64,000 nt of DNA from the NCBI RefSeq assembly GCF_000364225.2, contig NZ_AQFT02000001.1:2232001-2296000 (forward strand). The letters are read 5' to 3'. Shown piece by piece: positions 7,930-18,398 of this stretch (its first letter is position 1; each line of letters opens with the position of its first letter). Below the pieces are notes generated by a model that saw nothing but the letters and a program-made list of their open reading frames with translations, made no database searches and was not told where the DNA came from. This DNA is from Eubacterium plexicaudatum ASF492. GTDB lineage: Bacteria > Bacillota > Clostridia > Lachnospirales > Lachnospiraceae. The position numbers were made by a program, and so were the translations under genes.

Positions 7930-8857
7930 TTAATCCGCAGCGGATTTTAACAAATAAAGCTGCATCACCGTTCCTTTCCCATGCTCCGAGCGGATTCTCG
8001 CATAACCGCCCTGTTTGGCCAGCACTTCTCTGACAAGGTACAGCCCGATTCCATACCCGTCCTGTTCCTTTACATCATCCGAGCGGTAAAAACGCCTGAA
8101 CACCAGTCCCTGTTCCTCTTCCCGGATTCCAATCCCATCATCTTTAATCCGGATACATACAAACACTTCATAACAGATAACCGATATTTCAATCACCGAT
8201 TTTATTGGCGAATATTTGACCGCATTATCCAGCACATTTGCAATTGCCTCTGTCGTCCATTTTTTATCCGCATAACAACACAGCTCTTCCACCTGTTTTG
8301 TATCCGCCGCAAGGACAATCTCTTTTTGATTGCCGCAAGCTCCACCATCTGGCATGCGCTGCGGATGAGCTCCGTCACGCTGACCTGCGTCGGAGCAATC
8401 GCGATCATTTCCTGTTCCATATAAGAAGAACGCACAAGTTCTTTCATAAAAAATCCAGTTTATCGGACTGTTTTTGAAGCCTGTCCGCCAGATGTCTTGC
8501 ATCGGCGCTTAACGGCTGCTCTTTCAGCAGACCGGTATAAAGCATCATATTCGTAAGCGGCGTACGGACCTGATGTGCGATATCGGATATAAGCGCCTTG
8601 ACCGTATCCCGCTCTTCTTCGGCGCTTTGCCGATGCCTCTGTGAAATCCGCATCAGGCGGTTTAAACGGGCCGTCACTGCCGCATCCATGGTTTCATCAT
8701 AACTGCTGCATGTCAAATCCCCCTGCAGCGACCGGTCCAGAATGTGCAGCAAATTTTCATACGTTTTTTCCGCCTGTGACTGGTAATAGCGTTTTGTCGC
8801 GGCAAAAATGCAAAAACCGCACGCAAGCAATCCGATGTTTACGATGTACGGATACAT
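7930..8857 (-). CDS. Sensor histidine kinase (two frameshifts)
   Basis: Read as one gene from the ATG at 8857, which overlaps the end of the response regulator by 19 bp. It has one N-terminal TM helix, a short linker, the phosphoacceptor helix (…ISDIAHQVRTPLTNM…, His in IAHQ), an N-box (…IANVLDNAVKYSP…), G1 (…DDGIGI…) and G2 (…GYGIGLYLVREVL…). The absence of an extracellular sensor domain makes it an intramembrane-sensing kinase like those controlling BceAB-type exporters. Missing bases in the T run at 8448-8453 and the A run at 8323-8327 split the frame in three; adding one base at each restores continuity. Confidence 0.75.
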
Positions 8858-9549
8858 GATGCCCGCTCCCACATATAGCCTTTTCCATAAACCGTTTTAA
8901 TATGGCAGGGCTTCGACGAGCGATCTTCCAGCTTATCCCTCAGCCGGCGGATACCGACGGACAGCGCATTGTCTTCCACATATTCCGTACCTTCCGGCCA
9001 CACCCATTCCAGAAGCCGTTCCCTCGTCAGCACCTGACCCGCATTTTTCACGAGCAGATATAAAATCCGCTGTTCCGTTTTGCTCAGTTCCACGACCTGT
9101 GCATTTTTGTAAAACTTCATCGTATCAAAGCAAAACTGAAAAACCCCGTCTTCATATTCCATATTTTCTTCGGCCCTGTTTCTGCGCAGCAGCGCACGCA
9201 CTCTGGCCCGCAGCACCATCAGACTGAACGGCTTTGTAATATAGTCGTCCGCACCGCTTTCCAGTCCCTTTACAATGTCCATCTCCATATCCTTTGCCGT
9301 CAGCAGCGCAATCGGAATCCGGCTCGTGCGGCGTATTTCGGCGCACAGTTTCAGTCCGCTTCCGTCCGGCAAGTTGATGTCCAGAATCAGAAGGTCAAAC
9401 CGATACTGCCGTAACAGTTCTTCCGCTTCTGCAATTGTCCCGCACAGATAAAAAGCAAATGCCGCACTGTTTAAAGACAGACGGATGCCCTCTGCCAGAT
9501 CTTCGTCATCTTCTACAATCATAATGTTTTGTCTGCGGTCGCTACTCAT
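8839..9549 (-). CDS. OmpR-family response regulator
   Basis: 236 residues from the ATG at 9549 (AAGGGA 7 nt upstream; an ATG 6 nt earlier is too close). Receiver domain: acidic pair …IVEDDEDL…, phosphoacceptor Asp in …LLILDINLPDGSG…, Thr and Lys in …LLTAKD… and …ITKPFS…. The C-terminal winged-helix DNA-binding domain is clear (…LSKTEQRILYLLVKNAGQVLTRERLLEWVW…, …VGIRRLRDKLE…KTVYGKGYMW). It is translationally coupled to the kinase and likely acts on the tandem repeats at 7884-7905. The frame is intact. Confidence 0.92.
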   Translation of the reverse strand: MSSDRRQNIMIVEDDEDLAEGIRLSLNSAAFAFYLCGTIAEAEELLRQYRFDLLILDINLPDGSGLKLCAEIRRTSRIPIALLTAKDMEMDIVKGLESGADDYITKPFSLMVLRARVRALLRRNRAEENMEYEDGVFQFCFDTMKFYKNAQVVELSKTEQRILYLLVKNAGQVLTRERLLEWVWPEGTEYVEDNALSVGIRRLRDKLEDRSSKPCHIKTVYGKGYMWERASCIRTS

Positions 9550-9561
9550 AACCATTCCCTT

Positions 9562-10871
9562 TCATTCTTCCTGTACCGATTTCCATGCTTTGATCTGTTC
9601 CAGACGTTCTTTCAACGCTGCTTCCAGTCCCTGCTCTCCCGGCTCGTAATACGTCTTATCCAAAAGAGAATCCGGCAGACACCGCATCGAAGTCAGCTTT
9701 TCGTCCGTATCGTGCGCATATTGATACCCTTCGCCGTAAGAAAGATCTTTCATCAGATTGGTTACCGCATTGCGAATCACAAGCGGCACCGGCTCCGACA
9801 GCTGTTCCAGTGCGTCTTTTTTGGCATGCTCATAGGCCATATACACCGCATTGGATTTGGGAGCCAGAGACATATATACGACAGCCTGCGATAAATGCAC
9901 GGTGCATTCCGGCATTCCGATAAAATGACACGCCTGAAAAGCAGCCACTGCCGTCTGCAATGCCTGCGGATCTGCCAGCCCGATATCCTCACTCGCAAAC
10001 CGAAGGACCCGTCTTGCCACATACAGCGGATCTTCTCCTGCTTCCAGCATGCGCGCCAGCCAGTAAACGGCCGCATCCGGATCCGAATTGCGCATGGATT
10101 TGTGCAGCGCGGAAATTAAATTATAATGCTCTTCCCCTTTTTTATCATATAACAGTGATTTTTGGAAATACACTGTTCCAGCGTCTGCGCGGAAACGACG
10201 ACCGTGCTGCCGTTCATATCACCGTTTAACACAACCATTTCCAGTGTCGATAACGCCGTACGCGCATCCCCATTGGCAAAGTTTGCAATCGCTTCACACA
10301 TGGAAGGCTCCATAACGACATGCATATTTCCAAACCCAAGAGGATCTTTTAACGCACGATTTAACAACTGTACAATCTCTTGCGTCCGAAGCGCCTGCAG
10401 TACAAATACTTTGCAGCGAGACAGCAAAGCCCCGTTTACTTCGAACGAAGGATTTTCTGTCGTTGCTCCGATTAAAATAATACTGCCTTTTTCCACAAAC
10501 GGCAGAAACGCATCCTGCTGCGCCTTATTAAATCGATGAATCTCATCTACGAATACAATTGTTTTTTCGCCATATCTGCGGTTGTTTTCCGCCTGCTGCA
10601 TAACCGTGCGGATTTCTTTCATACCGCTTGTCACTGCCGAAAAGTCAACAAACACCGCTTTTGTATGATTTGCAATAATCCTCGCTAACGTCGTCTTGCC
10701 GACACCCGGAGGTCCCCAGAAAATCATGGAAGAAACCTGATCGCTTTCAATCAGACGGCGCAGCACCTTGCCCTGTCCAAGCAGATGCGTCTGCCCTACA
10801 TACGCGTCCAAATCGTGTGGCCGCAGTCTCGCAGCAAGCGGCTGCGGCAGACTGCTTTCAAATAATGTCAT
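9562..10871 (-). CDS. rarA: Replication-associated recombination protein A (RarA/MgsA)
   Basis: AAA+ ATPase that acts at stalled replication forks. Start placed at the ATG at 10871, giving the family-like N-terminus MTLFESSLPQPLAARLRP. Walker A (GPPGVGKTT), Walker B (FVDEIHRF), sensor 1 (IGATTENPSF) and the arginine-finger region (LLSRCKVFVL) are visible, followed by the C-terminal oligomerisation part (…LASEDIG-like RFASEDIGLADPQAL…, …ECTVHLSQAVVYMSLAPKSN…, …PVPLVIRNAVT…). A missing A in the run at 10159-10163 (…CISK / KSLLYDKKGEEHYN…) splits the frame; otherwise complete. Confidence 0.9.
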
Positions 10872-10910
10872 TTGCTCCAAAATCCTGCCCTCTTTTCATA
10901 ACCATTCCTG

Positions 10911-11795
10911 TTATCGTGCCGCATAGCTTTTTCGCTTCGCACCCACATGCTCCCCTAACTTGACTCTCGTCTCCACGCCGCTTTTCGAATAGCGTAAAAT
11001 GTCCCCGTCCGGCACCACCTGCCCTTTCTGCGTCATTACGATAATCGTAGAACCTCCAAACGCAAAATTGCCTTTTTCCTCACCCCGGCAAACTCTGCGT
11101 TCTCCCGGTCGGTTTTCAATCTTCCCGACAAGCATCGCTCCTACTTCCATTTGAAGCACCGTTCCAAAATGCGCGGATTTTAACAGGCAGTATTCTCTTG
11201 TATTTTCCTTATAAATCGGATATCTTTCATTCGCTGCCGGATTTACCGTATGAAATACGCCCGGGATTTTATAATGTGCGGATACCATGCCATCATCTAC
11301 GTAAATGTAACGGTGGTAATCATCCACACACAGCCGGAACACCCATACAAAACCTCCCGCAAACCGCTGTGCCAGTTTTTGGCTTTTCAGCAGACTTTTT
11401 ACCGTATACGTCGTATGCTTCACGGAAAATGCACAGGCGTCATCAATCTTATACACACTCACCCTGCCGTCACACGGACTGACAAAAGTTTCCTGCTCCC
11501 GGCACACACTGCGGGCGCCTTTTGCCAGGCTGCGTTTAAAAAACGCATCAAACGAAGGATAGGCCGTCTTCTCATAATCTTCCATCGGAATCGAATGAAG
11601 TCGAATAAACAGTGGTATGAACCGCGCGGAAACTGCGGACTGCAGACAGGCGGCACCAGCTTTTGACACACGCGGCGATATGAGCGGCCGCACAAGCATC
11701 CGTCCGACTCTGCATCCATACAGTCCTTCCAGTACGCGGTCCTGTATGGAATGGTCCTGTTCTATTTTTCCTTTCCGGTCTGCCGTCAAATGCAT
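10911..11795 (-). CDS. psd: Phosphatidylserine decarboxylase proenzyme
   Basis: 294 residues from the ATG at 11795 (AAAGGGGA upstream). It makes phosphatidylethanolamine from phosphatidylserine at the membrane. Recognisable blocks are …TAYPSFDAFFKRSL…, …FVSPCDGRVSVYKI…, …LCVDDYHRYIYVDDG…, …HTVNPAANERYPIYKENTREYCLL… and the self-cleavage region …FAFGGSTIIV…, where the Gly-Ser bond (family LGST) is cut to make the pyruvoyl group; here the first residue is Gly rather than Leu. It is the last gene of the PAP2 - flippase - pssA - psd operon. Confidence 0.88.
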   Translation of the reverse strand: MHLTADRKGKIEQDHSIQDRVLEGLYGCRVGRMLVRPLISPRVSKAGAACLQSAVSARFIPLFIRLHSIPMEDYEKTAYPSFDAFFKRSLAKGARSVCREQETFVSPCDGRVSVYKIDDACAFSVKHTTYTVKSLLKSQKLAQRFAGGFVWVFRLCVDDYHRYIYVDDGMVSAHYKIPGVFHTVNPAANERYPIYKENTREYCLLKSAHFGTVLQMEVGAMLVGKIENRPGERRVCRGEEKGNFAFGGSTIIVMTQKGQVVPDGDILRYSKSGVETRVKLGEHVGAKRKSYAAR

Positions 11796-11812
11796 AAATA
11801 TTCCCCTTTCTT

Positions 11813-12490
11813 TTATCTGAAAATCGCCATCGGAAACCTGGTATGGTGCAGAAACACCCACCAGCTGCGGCCGATAAAAATCAGGATCACAACCGAAAGT
11901 GCCACAACACCGACCAGCAATATCAATTCCAAAACGGTAGGTTTGCGTAGTTTAAAATCCACGATAAACAATGCGCCTACCGTCATGACAAGCACATGCA
12001 TCAGAATCAAAAACACTCTGCGTCCCGGCAGCAGCGGCGACAGCACGTAAAGCAGCGGCAAAGCGATTGCCATAGAAGTAATCGGCAGCCCCTGGTAATA
12101 TTTCTTATCCGTATCGGTCTGTTCCTGCCGTTTTTCTTCGACCACATTAAAATGCGCAAGCCGCACAAGCCCTGCCAGTCCGTACAGCACCAGTATAATG
12201 ATACTGTACATATGCTTCATGCCGCTTTTATAACAGATAACCATCGGCAGTATGCCAAAACAGACGATGTCACACAGCGAATCAATCTGTATGCCAAATT
12301 TTTTCTCATCCTCCGTACGGTCCTTTTTCGTTCTTGCAACCTTCCCGTCAAACATGTCGCACAATCCGGAACATGCCAGGAAAAAAATCGCCCACGGCAA
12401 ACGCATGGATATTGCACAAAAGATACCAATCCCGGCCGATGCAAAACTGATATAAGTAAGTATGACCGTATAATCCCAAACACCCAGCAT
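11813..12490 (-). CDS. pssA: CDP-diacylglycerol-serine O-phosphatidyltransferase
   Basis: 225 residues, with AGGAGA 7 nt before the ATG. Integral membrane CDP-alcohol phosphatidyltransferase with the signature D-x2-D-G-x2-A-R-x8-G-x3-D-x3-D, seen as DMFDGKVARTKKDR… continuing to …FGIQIDSLCD…. Six or so TM helices follow. It supplies phosphatidylserine to Psd, whose gene begins 17 bp after its stop. The identity as serine transferase rather than another CDP-alcohol enzyme rests mainly on the pairing with psd. Confidence 0.85.
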   Translation of the reverse strand: MLGVWDYTVILTYISFASAGIGIFCAISMRLPWAIFFLACSGLCDMFDGKVARTKKDRTEDEKKFGIQIDSLCDIVCFGILPMVICYKSGMKHMYSIIILVLYGLAGLVRLAHFNVVEEKRQEQTDTDKKYYQGLPITSMAIALPLLYVLSPLLPGRRVFLILMHVLVMTVGALFIVDFKLRKPTVLELILLVGVVALSVVILIFIGRSWWVFLHHTRFPMAIFR

Positions 12491-12532
12491 GTATAATCTC
12501 CTATTCCTTTTCTTTCCTCTTATCTCATGTAA

Positions 12533-13597
12533 TTACTCTTCCGTGTCCGGTGCGGGTCTCACACACCTGTGCGGCACTCTGCTCTCCCGCATCGTATAAT
12601 ACAGCTGCGCCACGATCGTAAAGAACGCGCTGATCAGCAGCTGACTGTAATACCCGAGCCCGCGCGAAAGTACCATGGCCGGCAGCGTCACCGATACAAA
12701 TACGACGGAAAATATTTTAAAAATAACGACTCGCTGATCCCCATTCCTCCCGGAAGCGGCAGCATATCAACCGACACCGAAATAACTGCCTGCAGCAGCA
12801 CAACATCCCACATCGGCGTCCCTTCCATCCGAAAGGCCAGATAAACCGTCCACGTAACCGCAAACAGTGCCAGACGCTGTATAAACGTAATAAAAATAAC
12901 GGATGCAAGCACCTTTTTATGTTCTTTTAAATAAGCAGCCGTTTCCCGGTACACGTTCATCGAAGTGGCGAATTTTTCTCTGCGGGACGGCTTCTTTTTC
13001 ATCAGGTGCAGCCGTTCCAGTATATCCATTCCGGCTACAATTATTTTTTCCGCCAAAACCGGATGAAACACCAGGACGGTCATAAAGCTGACACAAAAAA
13101 CATTTAAAAGCAGTCCCAGATAGTATACCGGCAGAATTTCTTCCAGATAATAGTGCAAAAATCCCTGTCCGAACAATAAAATCCCTACTCCGATCACGAC
13201 AAGCACGAGCTTATATGTAATCGTAACAATCATCAAAATGACAGTTGCAACCGGAATCGGTATCTTTTCTTTGTTCATGTAATAGATCTGCATCGGCTGT
13301 CCGCCGGTAGCGGACGGTGTAATACAGCTGAAAAAAATCCGACCGAAGAAAATAAAAAACAGATTCTTTTTTCAGATAAATCCCAAACGACCTCATCATA
13401 TACCAGATGATAATGGATTCACCCCAGATAAAAAACAAAACGAGACAGACGCCTGGCAGCAGCCAGCGGATATCCGCCTGCCGGATTGCCTGCATCATAG
13501 CTTCCAGGTCTTCCCCGTGAAACACTCCATAAATGGTAAGCGCAAAAACTACAAACAGAAAGACCGTATTGCCTATTGCTTTCTTCTTACTTTGCAT
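12533..13597 (-). CDS. YbhN/LPG-synthase-type membrane flippase-like protein (two frameshifts)
   Basis: Polytopic protein of the lysylphosphatidylglycerol synthetase TM-region family. Its segments …FVVFALTIYGVFHGEDL…, …FFSCITPSATGGQPMQIYYM…, …RREKFATSMNVYRE… and …DMLPLPGGMGISESLF… match this family, which flips or modifies lipid head groups. A missing T at 13354-13359 and a missing A at 12715-12718 break the frame; with both restored the protein runs about 355 residues to the TAA at 12533. The start overlaps the end of the PAP2 gene by 25 bp. The aminoacyl-transferase domain of MprF is absent, so lipid transport or regulation is more likely than aminoacylation. Confidence 0.72.
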
Positions 13598-14286
13598 CCC
13601 ATGTTTCCTTTCGTAAAAATCTTTGCATTTACATAGTCCATAACTTTTTCATAGCTTTGAAATATTACCGGTTTTTTGGCAATCCGATAACAAATCTCGG
13701 CCAACAATACGCCGCCTGCCACATCAACGATAACATGCTGCTTCGTTGTCAGTGTCGAAACGCAGACCAGCGCCGCCATCAGACAGGATGCGGACCGATA
13801 CCACTTCGGAATTTCCTTTCTTCCTCTGATTCCGATATAACAAAACCAGCTGACCAGACAATGAATGGACGGAAACAGATTATCTGCCGCATCAATTCGA
13901 TAGACAAGCAGCATAACCTGATTCCAAAACCCTTCGTCCGGTACTACCGGCCTTACATTGGTTGTCGGAAACAGTAAAAAGCATCCGAAACAGATCAGTC
14001 TGGACAGAAAATCCGCCGCGAAAAACCGGCACATCTCTTTTTTCTCCTGCCGTGCTATGATGATATAATTTACCGCCCAAAACAAATAACACCCGATATA
14101 AATGACCGCAGACGGAGCCCAGAAAGGAATCAGCCTGTCCAACGGCCCTTCGATATTATAGTGTTCCCATTCTCCCGCAATCATTCTTGCTCCCGTATAC
14201 ACTGCCGTATTAAAAGCAAATGCAAACAGCAGCGGCACCGCACGTTCTTTTGGAATCATTGCGGTTATTTTGTTTACTTTTTCCAT
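13573..14286 (-). CDS. PAP2-family membrane phosphatase
   Basis: About 237 residues from the ATG at 14286 (GGAGAG just upstream; a GTG at 14316 is possible). Six predicted TM helices; the PAP2 motifs are reduced but recognisable: …LFPSIHCLVSW… (motif 2, PSxH) and …TLTTKQHVIVDVAGG… (motif 3, HxxxD). Motif 1 (KxxxxxxRP) is probably …TTNVRPVVPDEG…. Likely removes phosphate from a lipid such as phosphatidylglycerophosphate, undecaprenyl diphosphate or phosphatidic acid. First gene of the phospholipid operon. Confidence 0.75.
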   Translation of the reverse strand: MEKVNKITAMIPKERAVPLLFAFAFNTAVYTGARMIAGEWEHYNIEGPLDRLIPFWAPSAVIYIGCYLFWAVNYIIIARQEKKEMCRFFAADFLSRLICFGCFLLFPTTNVRPVVPDEGFWNQVMLLVYRIDAADNLFPSIHCLVSWFCYIGIRGRKEIPKWYRSASCLMAALVCVSTLTTKQHVIVDVAGGVLLAEICYRIAKKPVIFQSYEKVMDYVNAKIFTKGNMGCKVRRKQ

Positions 14287-14314
14287 ATCACTCTCCGGTC
14301 TTTCCTGTTCTGTC

Positions 14315-14413
14315 ACCGTATCGGCTGATACGGTATGTTCTCTGTCATTAAGTATAGCAAGGCTTTCCTAATCGCTCAAGTGTTTTTTCCATATCTTAAG
14401 TATATCTTAAGAA
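14315..14413 (-). promoter_or_regulatory. Promoter of the phospholipid operon with upstream 11-bp repeats
   Basis: Minus strand: -35 TTGAGC (14374-14379), 17-bp spacer, -10 TATACT (14351-14356). Thirteen bp upstream of the -35 lie two direct repeats with an 11-bp period (TTAAGATA-type, 14392-14413), typical for activation by an OmpR/PhoB-family regulator. Downstream, in the leader, is a perfect hairpin ACCGTATC-GGCT-GATACGGT (14315-14334). Confidence 0.55.
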
Positions 14414-14483
14414 ATTTAAGACATTCTTTATCAATCTTACATTTCTGTCATATAAAACTGACGCCCGGGTATCCATATTTTTC

Positions 14484-14512
14484 TTGCACACATCCCGCAA
14501 ATTCGCTAAAAT
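14484..14512 (+). promoter_or_regulatory. Promoter of the radical SAM gene
   Basis: TTGCAC (14484-14489), 17-bp spacer, TAAAAT (14507-14512), about 50 bp before the ATG. Divergent from the phospholipid operon promoter. Confidence 0.5.
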
Positions 14513-14562
14513 AAATAAAATATGAAAACATAAACTTTGCTTTCGGAAAGGAACTTGCTCTC

Positions 14563-16266
14563 ATGAACATTTTGCTCATCGCAATTAACGCGAAATATAT
14601 CCATTCAAATCCGGCTGTTTTTTCGCTGCAGTCCTGCACGGGCGCATACCGCTCTTATGTTTCGGTCGCAGAATTTACAATCAACCAGCAGCCTTCGTTT
14701 CTATTACAGGAAATTTATAAACGGCATCCCGATGTCATTGCTTTTTCCTGCTATATCTGGAACCGTGAACTGATTGACAGGCTGATGCATGATCTGCCTA
14801 AAATATTGCCGGATACACAGATCTGGGCAGGCGGACCGGAAGTTTCTTTTCACATGTCAGACATTCTGAAACAGTGGCCGCTGCGCGGAATTATGGCAGG
14901 AGCCGGAGAAGGGTCTTTTGCGCGTCTTGTGTCCGCTTATGTACAAGGCACCGCAAACCGGCTGCCGGCAGTATTGCAGGCGGACAATACGCCTGCCCTT
15001 ACACTGAACGAGATACCGTTTTGGTATGCGGACCTGACTGATTTTGAACATCGTATTATTTACTATGAAAGCAGCAGAGGATGCCCGTTTTCGTGCAGCT
15101 ACTGTCTTTCTTCCATTGATAAAACGATGGATTTTCGCTCTGTGGACCGTGTATGCCGGGAACTGGATTTCTTTTTGGAGCAAAACGTTCCTCAGGTAAA
15201 ATTTGTCGATCGTACGTTCAACTGCAGCAAACGGCATGCCCTGCCGATTTTGCGGCATTTGCTTGCGCATGATAACGGTATCACAAACTTTCATTTTGAA
15301 ATTGCCGCCGATCTGCTGGACGAAGATTATTTCGCACTGCTTGAACCCATGCGTCCGGGTGCCATACAGCTTGAAATCGGCGTCCAGTCCACGCATATGC
15401 AAACCATTGCGGAAATCAACCGGAAGATGGATTTTGCAAAAGTATGTGATGCCGTGCTGCGCATCCGGACATGGAATAACATCCATATTCATCTGGACCT
15501 GATCGCCGGACTGCCCTATGAAGATCTGCAGACCTTTCAGACTTCTTTTAACGACGTATACCGTCTGCATCCGCAGCAGCTGCAGCTTGGTTTTTTAAAA
15601 GTATTAAAAGGCTCCGTTATGGAAGCGCGGGCTATGGAATACGGCCTTGTATATACAGACCTTCCTCCATATGAAGTACTTTCGACCCGATGGCTTTCCT
15701 ATGATGATCTCTGCCGTCTGAAACGAATCGAAGAAGTATTGGAACTGTACTATAACAGCGGTCAGTTTACGCATGCACTGCATTTTCTGCATGCCTGCTT
15801 TGACACCCCGTTTGCGCTGTATGACTCCCTTGCATCATGGTTCGAAGCCCACAGCCTGTTCGGCATTCAGTCTTCACGGATACGAAAGTATGAAATTCTG
15901 CTGGAATTTGGCTCCGCACTGACAGGCGCGGAAGATATGCGGCTTTGTGCCTTTAAAGAAGCGCTTACTTACGATCTTTATCTGCGTGAACATGTCAAAA
16001 ACCGGCCGGCCTTTGCCTGTCCCCTTGATCATCGGAAACAGGCCATCCACGACTTACTGCAGGAAGAAGCCAAAACCCATGTACATTTTCCGCAGTATGC
16101 AGAAAAAAACTACCGGGAATTAACAAAAACCCTGCATGTTGAAGTGTTTGAAGCATTGTTCGACCGGCCCGCTGCCGTGCTTTTTGGATATGACAAACGA
16201 GATCCGCTGACAAAGAACGGTACTGTCGTCCGCATTGACCTGAGCGAGACAAAAAGCAGTTTTTAA
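14563..16266 (+). CDS. B12-binding-domain radical SAM protein (DUF4080 type)
   Basis: 567 residues, AAGGAA before the ATG. The N-terminal ~150 residues form a Rossmann-like cobalamin-binding domain (…NILLIAINAKYIHSNPAV…, …WAGGPEVSF…, …GAGEGSFARLV…). The radical SAM core carries the [4Fe-4S] motif CxxxCxxC in …SSRGCPFSCSYCLSS… and the later …LEIGVQSTHMQTIAEINR… and …DLIAGLPYED… blocks. A C-terminal DUF4080-like region of ~200 residues follows. The substrate is unknown; such proteins are common in clostridia. The frame is intact and the gene stands alone. Confidence 0.85.
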   Translation: MNILLIAINAKYIHSNPAVFSLQSCTGAYRSYVSVAEFTINQQPSFLLQEIYKRHPDVIAFSCYIWNRELIDRLMHDLPKILPDTQIWAGGPEVSFHMSDILKQWPLRGIMAGAGEGSFARLVSAYVQGTANRLPAVLQADNTPALTLNEIPFWYADLTDFEHRIIYYESSRGCPFSCSYCLSSIDKTMDFRSVDRVCRELDFFLEQNVPQVKFVDRTFNCSKRHALPILRHLLAHDNGITNFHFEIAADLLDEDYFALLEPMRPGAIQLEIGVQSTHMQTIAEINRKMDFAKVCDAVLRIRTWNNIHIHLDLIAGLPYEDLQTFQTSFNDVYRLHPQQLQLGFLKVLKGSVMEARAMEYGLVYTDLPPYEVLSTRWLSYDDLCRLKRIEEVLELYYNSGQFTHALHFLHACFDTPFALYDSLASWFEAHSLFGIQSSRIRKYEILLEFGSALTGAEDMRLCAFKEALTYDLYLREHVKNRPAFACPLDHRKQAIHDLLQEEAKTHVHFPQYAEKNYRELTKTLHVEVFEALFDRPAAVLFGYDKRDPLTKNGTVVRIDLSETKSSF

Positions 16267-16328
16267 TTACATATCCGTGTTCCCAAAAGAAAAGAGCGGC
16301 AGCTTTTCTGCTGTCGCTAAGGGACTGT

Positions 16329-16584
16329 TTATGTATGTTTTGCATCATAGGGGCCAAATTCATGTATGATCGTCAGAACCGTTTCCCTATCCTGCGCCTC
16401 ACAGGAAACAGCTATTCGTTCCAGGCATTCCAATTGTTCCTGCGAGAGGGAATTCTGATGTTCTCCCACCCCGTCCATATCTGCCTACACAATATCTGCC
16501 CATCAGTTCCGATACTGTCAGCTTCTTTCCCGACAGCAACATACGCTCAATCTCCCTGCGCCGCTGAAATGCATGGTCTAACAC
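16329..16584 (-). pseudogene. Small DeoR-type HTH protein with internal deletion
   Basis: GTG at 16584 with GGAGGTG upstream starts …DHAFQRRREIERMLLSGKKLTVSELMGRYCVGRY…, the first two helices of a DeoR-like winged helix. The frame then departs, and a second frame gives …GVGEHQNSLSQEQLECLERIAV…ETVLTIIHEFGPYDAKHT to a TAA at 16329. Recognition helix and wing between them are missing, so DNA binding is probably lost. Confidence 0.5.
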
Positions 16585-16796
16585 GCTTTCACCTCCTTTA
16601 TCTATCGCTGTTTCTGATGTTCATTTTAGAGAAAGGAATGTCCCCTGTAAGGGGGCATTACAAGAAAATCTTCGATTTTTTGCACGAAACAGTCCGATAA
16701 AATTACGTCTGTTTTTGTATATCCTGCCAAAAACAAAGCGATTAAAAAAAAGGAGTTTTGCGGAAAAAGACGGTTTATGATGTAAAATAGATTGAT

Positions 16797-16839
16797 GTAA
16801 AAAATAGATGCATCCGTTATACTCAAACAAACGGATGCA
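16797..16839 (-). terminator. Terminator of the thi operon
   Basis: Minus strand: TGCATCCGTT, 11-nt loop, AACGGATGCA, then TCTATTTTTT. It lies 37 bp after the thiC stop. Confidence 0.75.
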
Positions 16840-16875
16840 TACAAGAATACATGTAAAACAGTTACTTTATAATAT

Positions 16876-18177
<1,302 letters not shown>

Positions 18178-18222
18178 CATTTTCCTCTTTTCTTTTCGGA
18201 TCTTTTATCCGTAATTGTAATC

Positions 18223-18386
18223 TAGAGTGTGTCTTAAAATTGCTTTCTGTCAACTGTGCGTCACAGTTTGCGGGAGATTTGTCCCGAATGAGGGAGGCGT
18301 AGCGGGCTACGTTGACCGAATGAGGGACAAATCTCCCGCAAAGTGGGGCGTGCAGATGGCAGGAATGAATTTTAAGACACACTCTA
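18223..18386. repeat. MITE-like inverted-repeat element, copy 1 (full)
   Basis: Bounded by TA, with 18-bp perfect terminal inverted repeats AGAGTGTGTCTTAAAATT (18224-18241 and 18368-18385). Inside is a second long inverted repeat (TTTGCGGGAGATTTGTCCC and its complement) around a loop containing two GAATGAGGG copies. It encodes nothing. Related copies are at 50974 (half) and 53983 (short). Confidence 0.8.
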
Positions 18387-18398
18387 AACCGCCTGCTT

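Noticed and set aside
18223..18386. CRISPR or terminator at the thi operon
   Set aside because: A single element with terminal inverted repeats, no spacers and no T tract; homologous copies elsewhere show it is a MITE.
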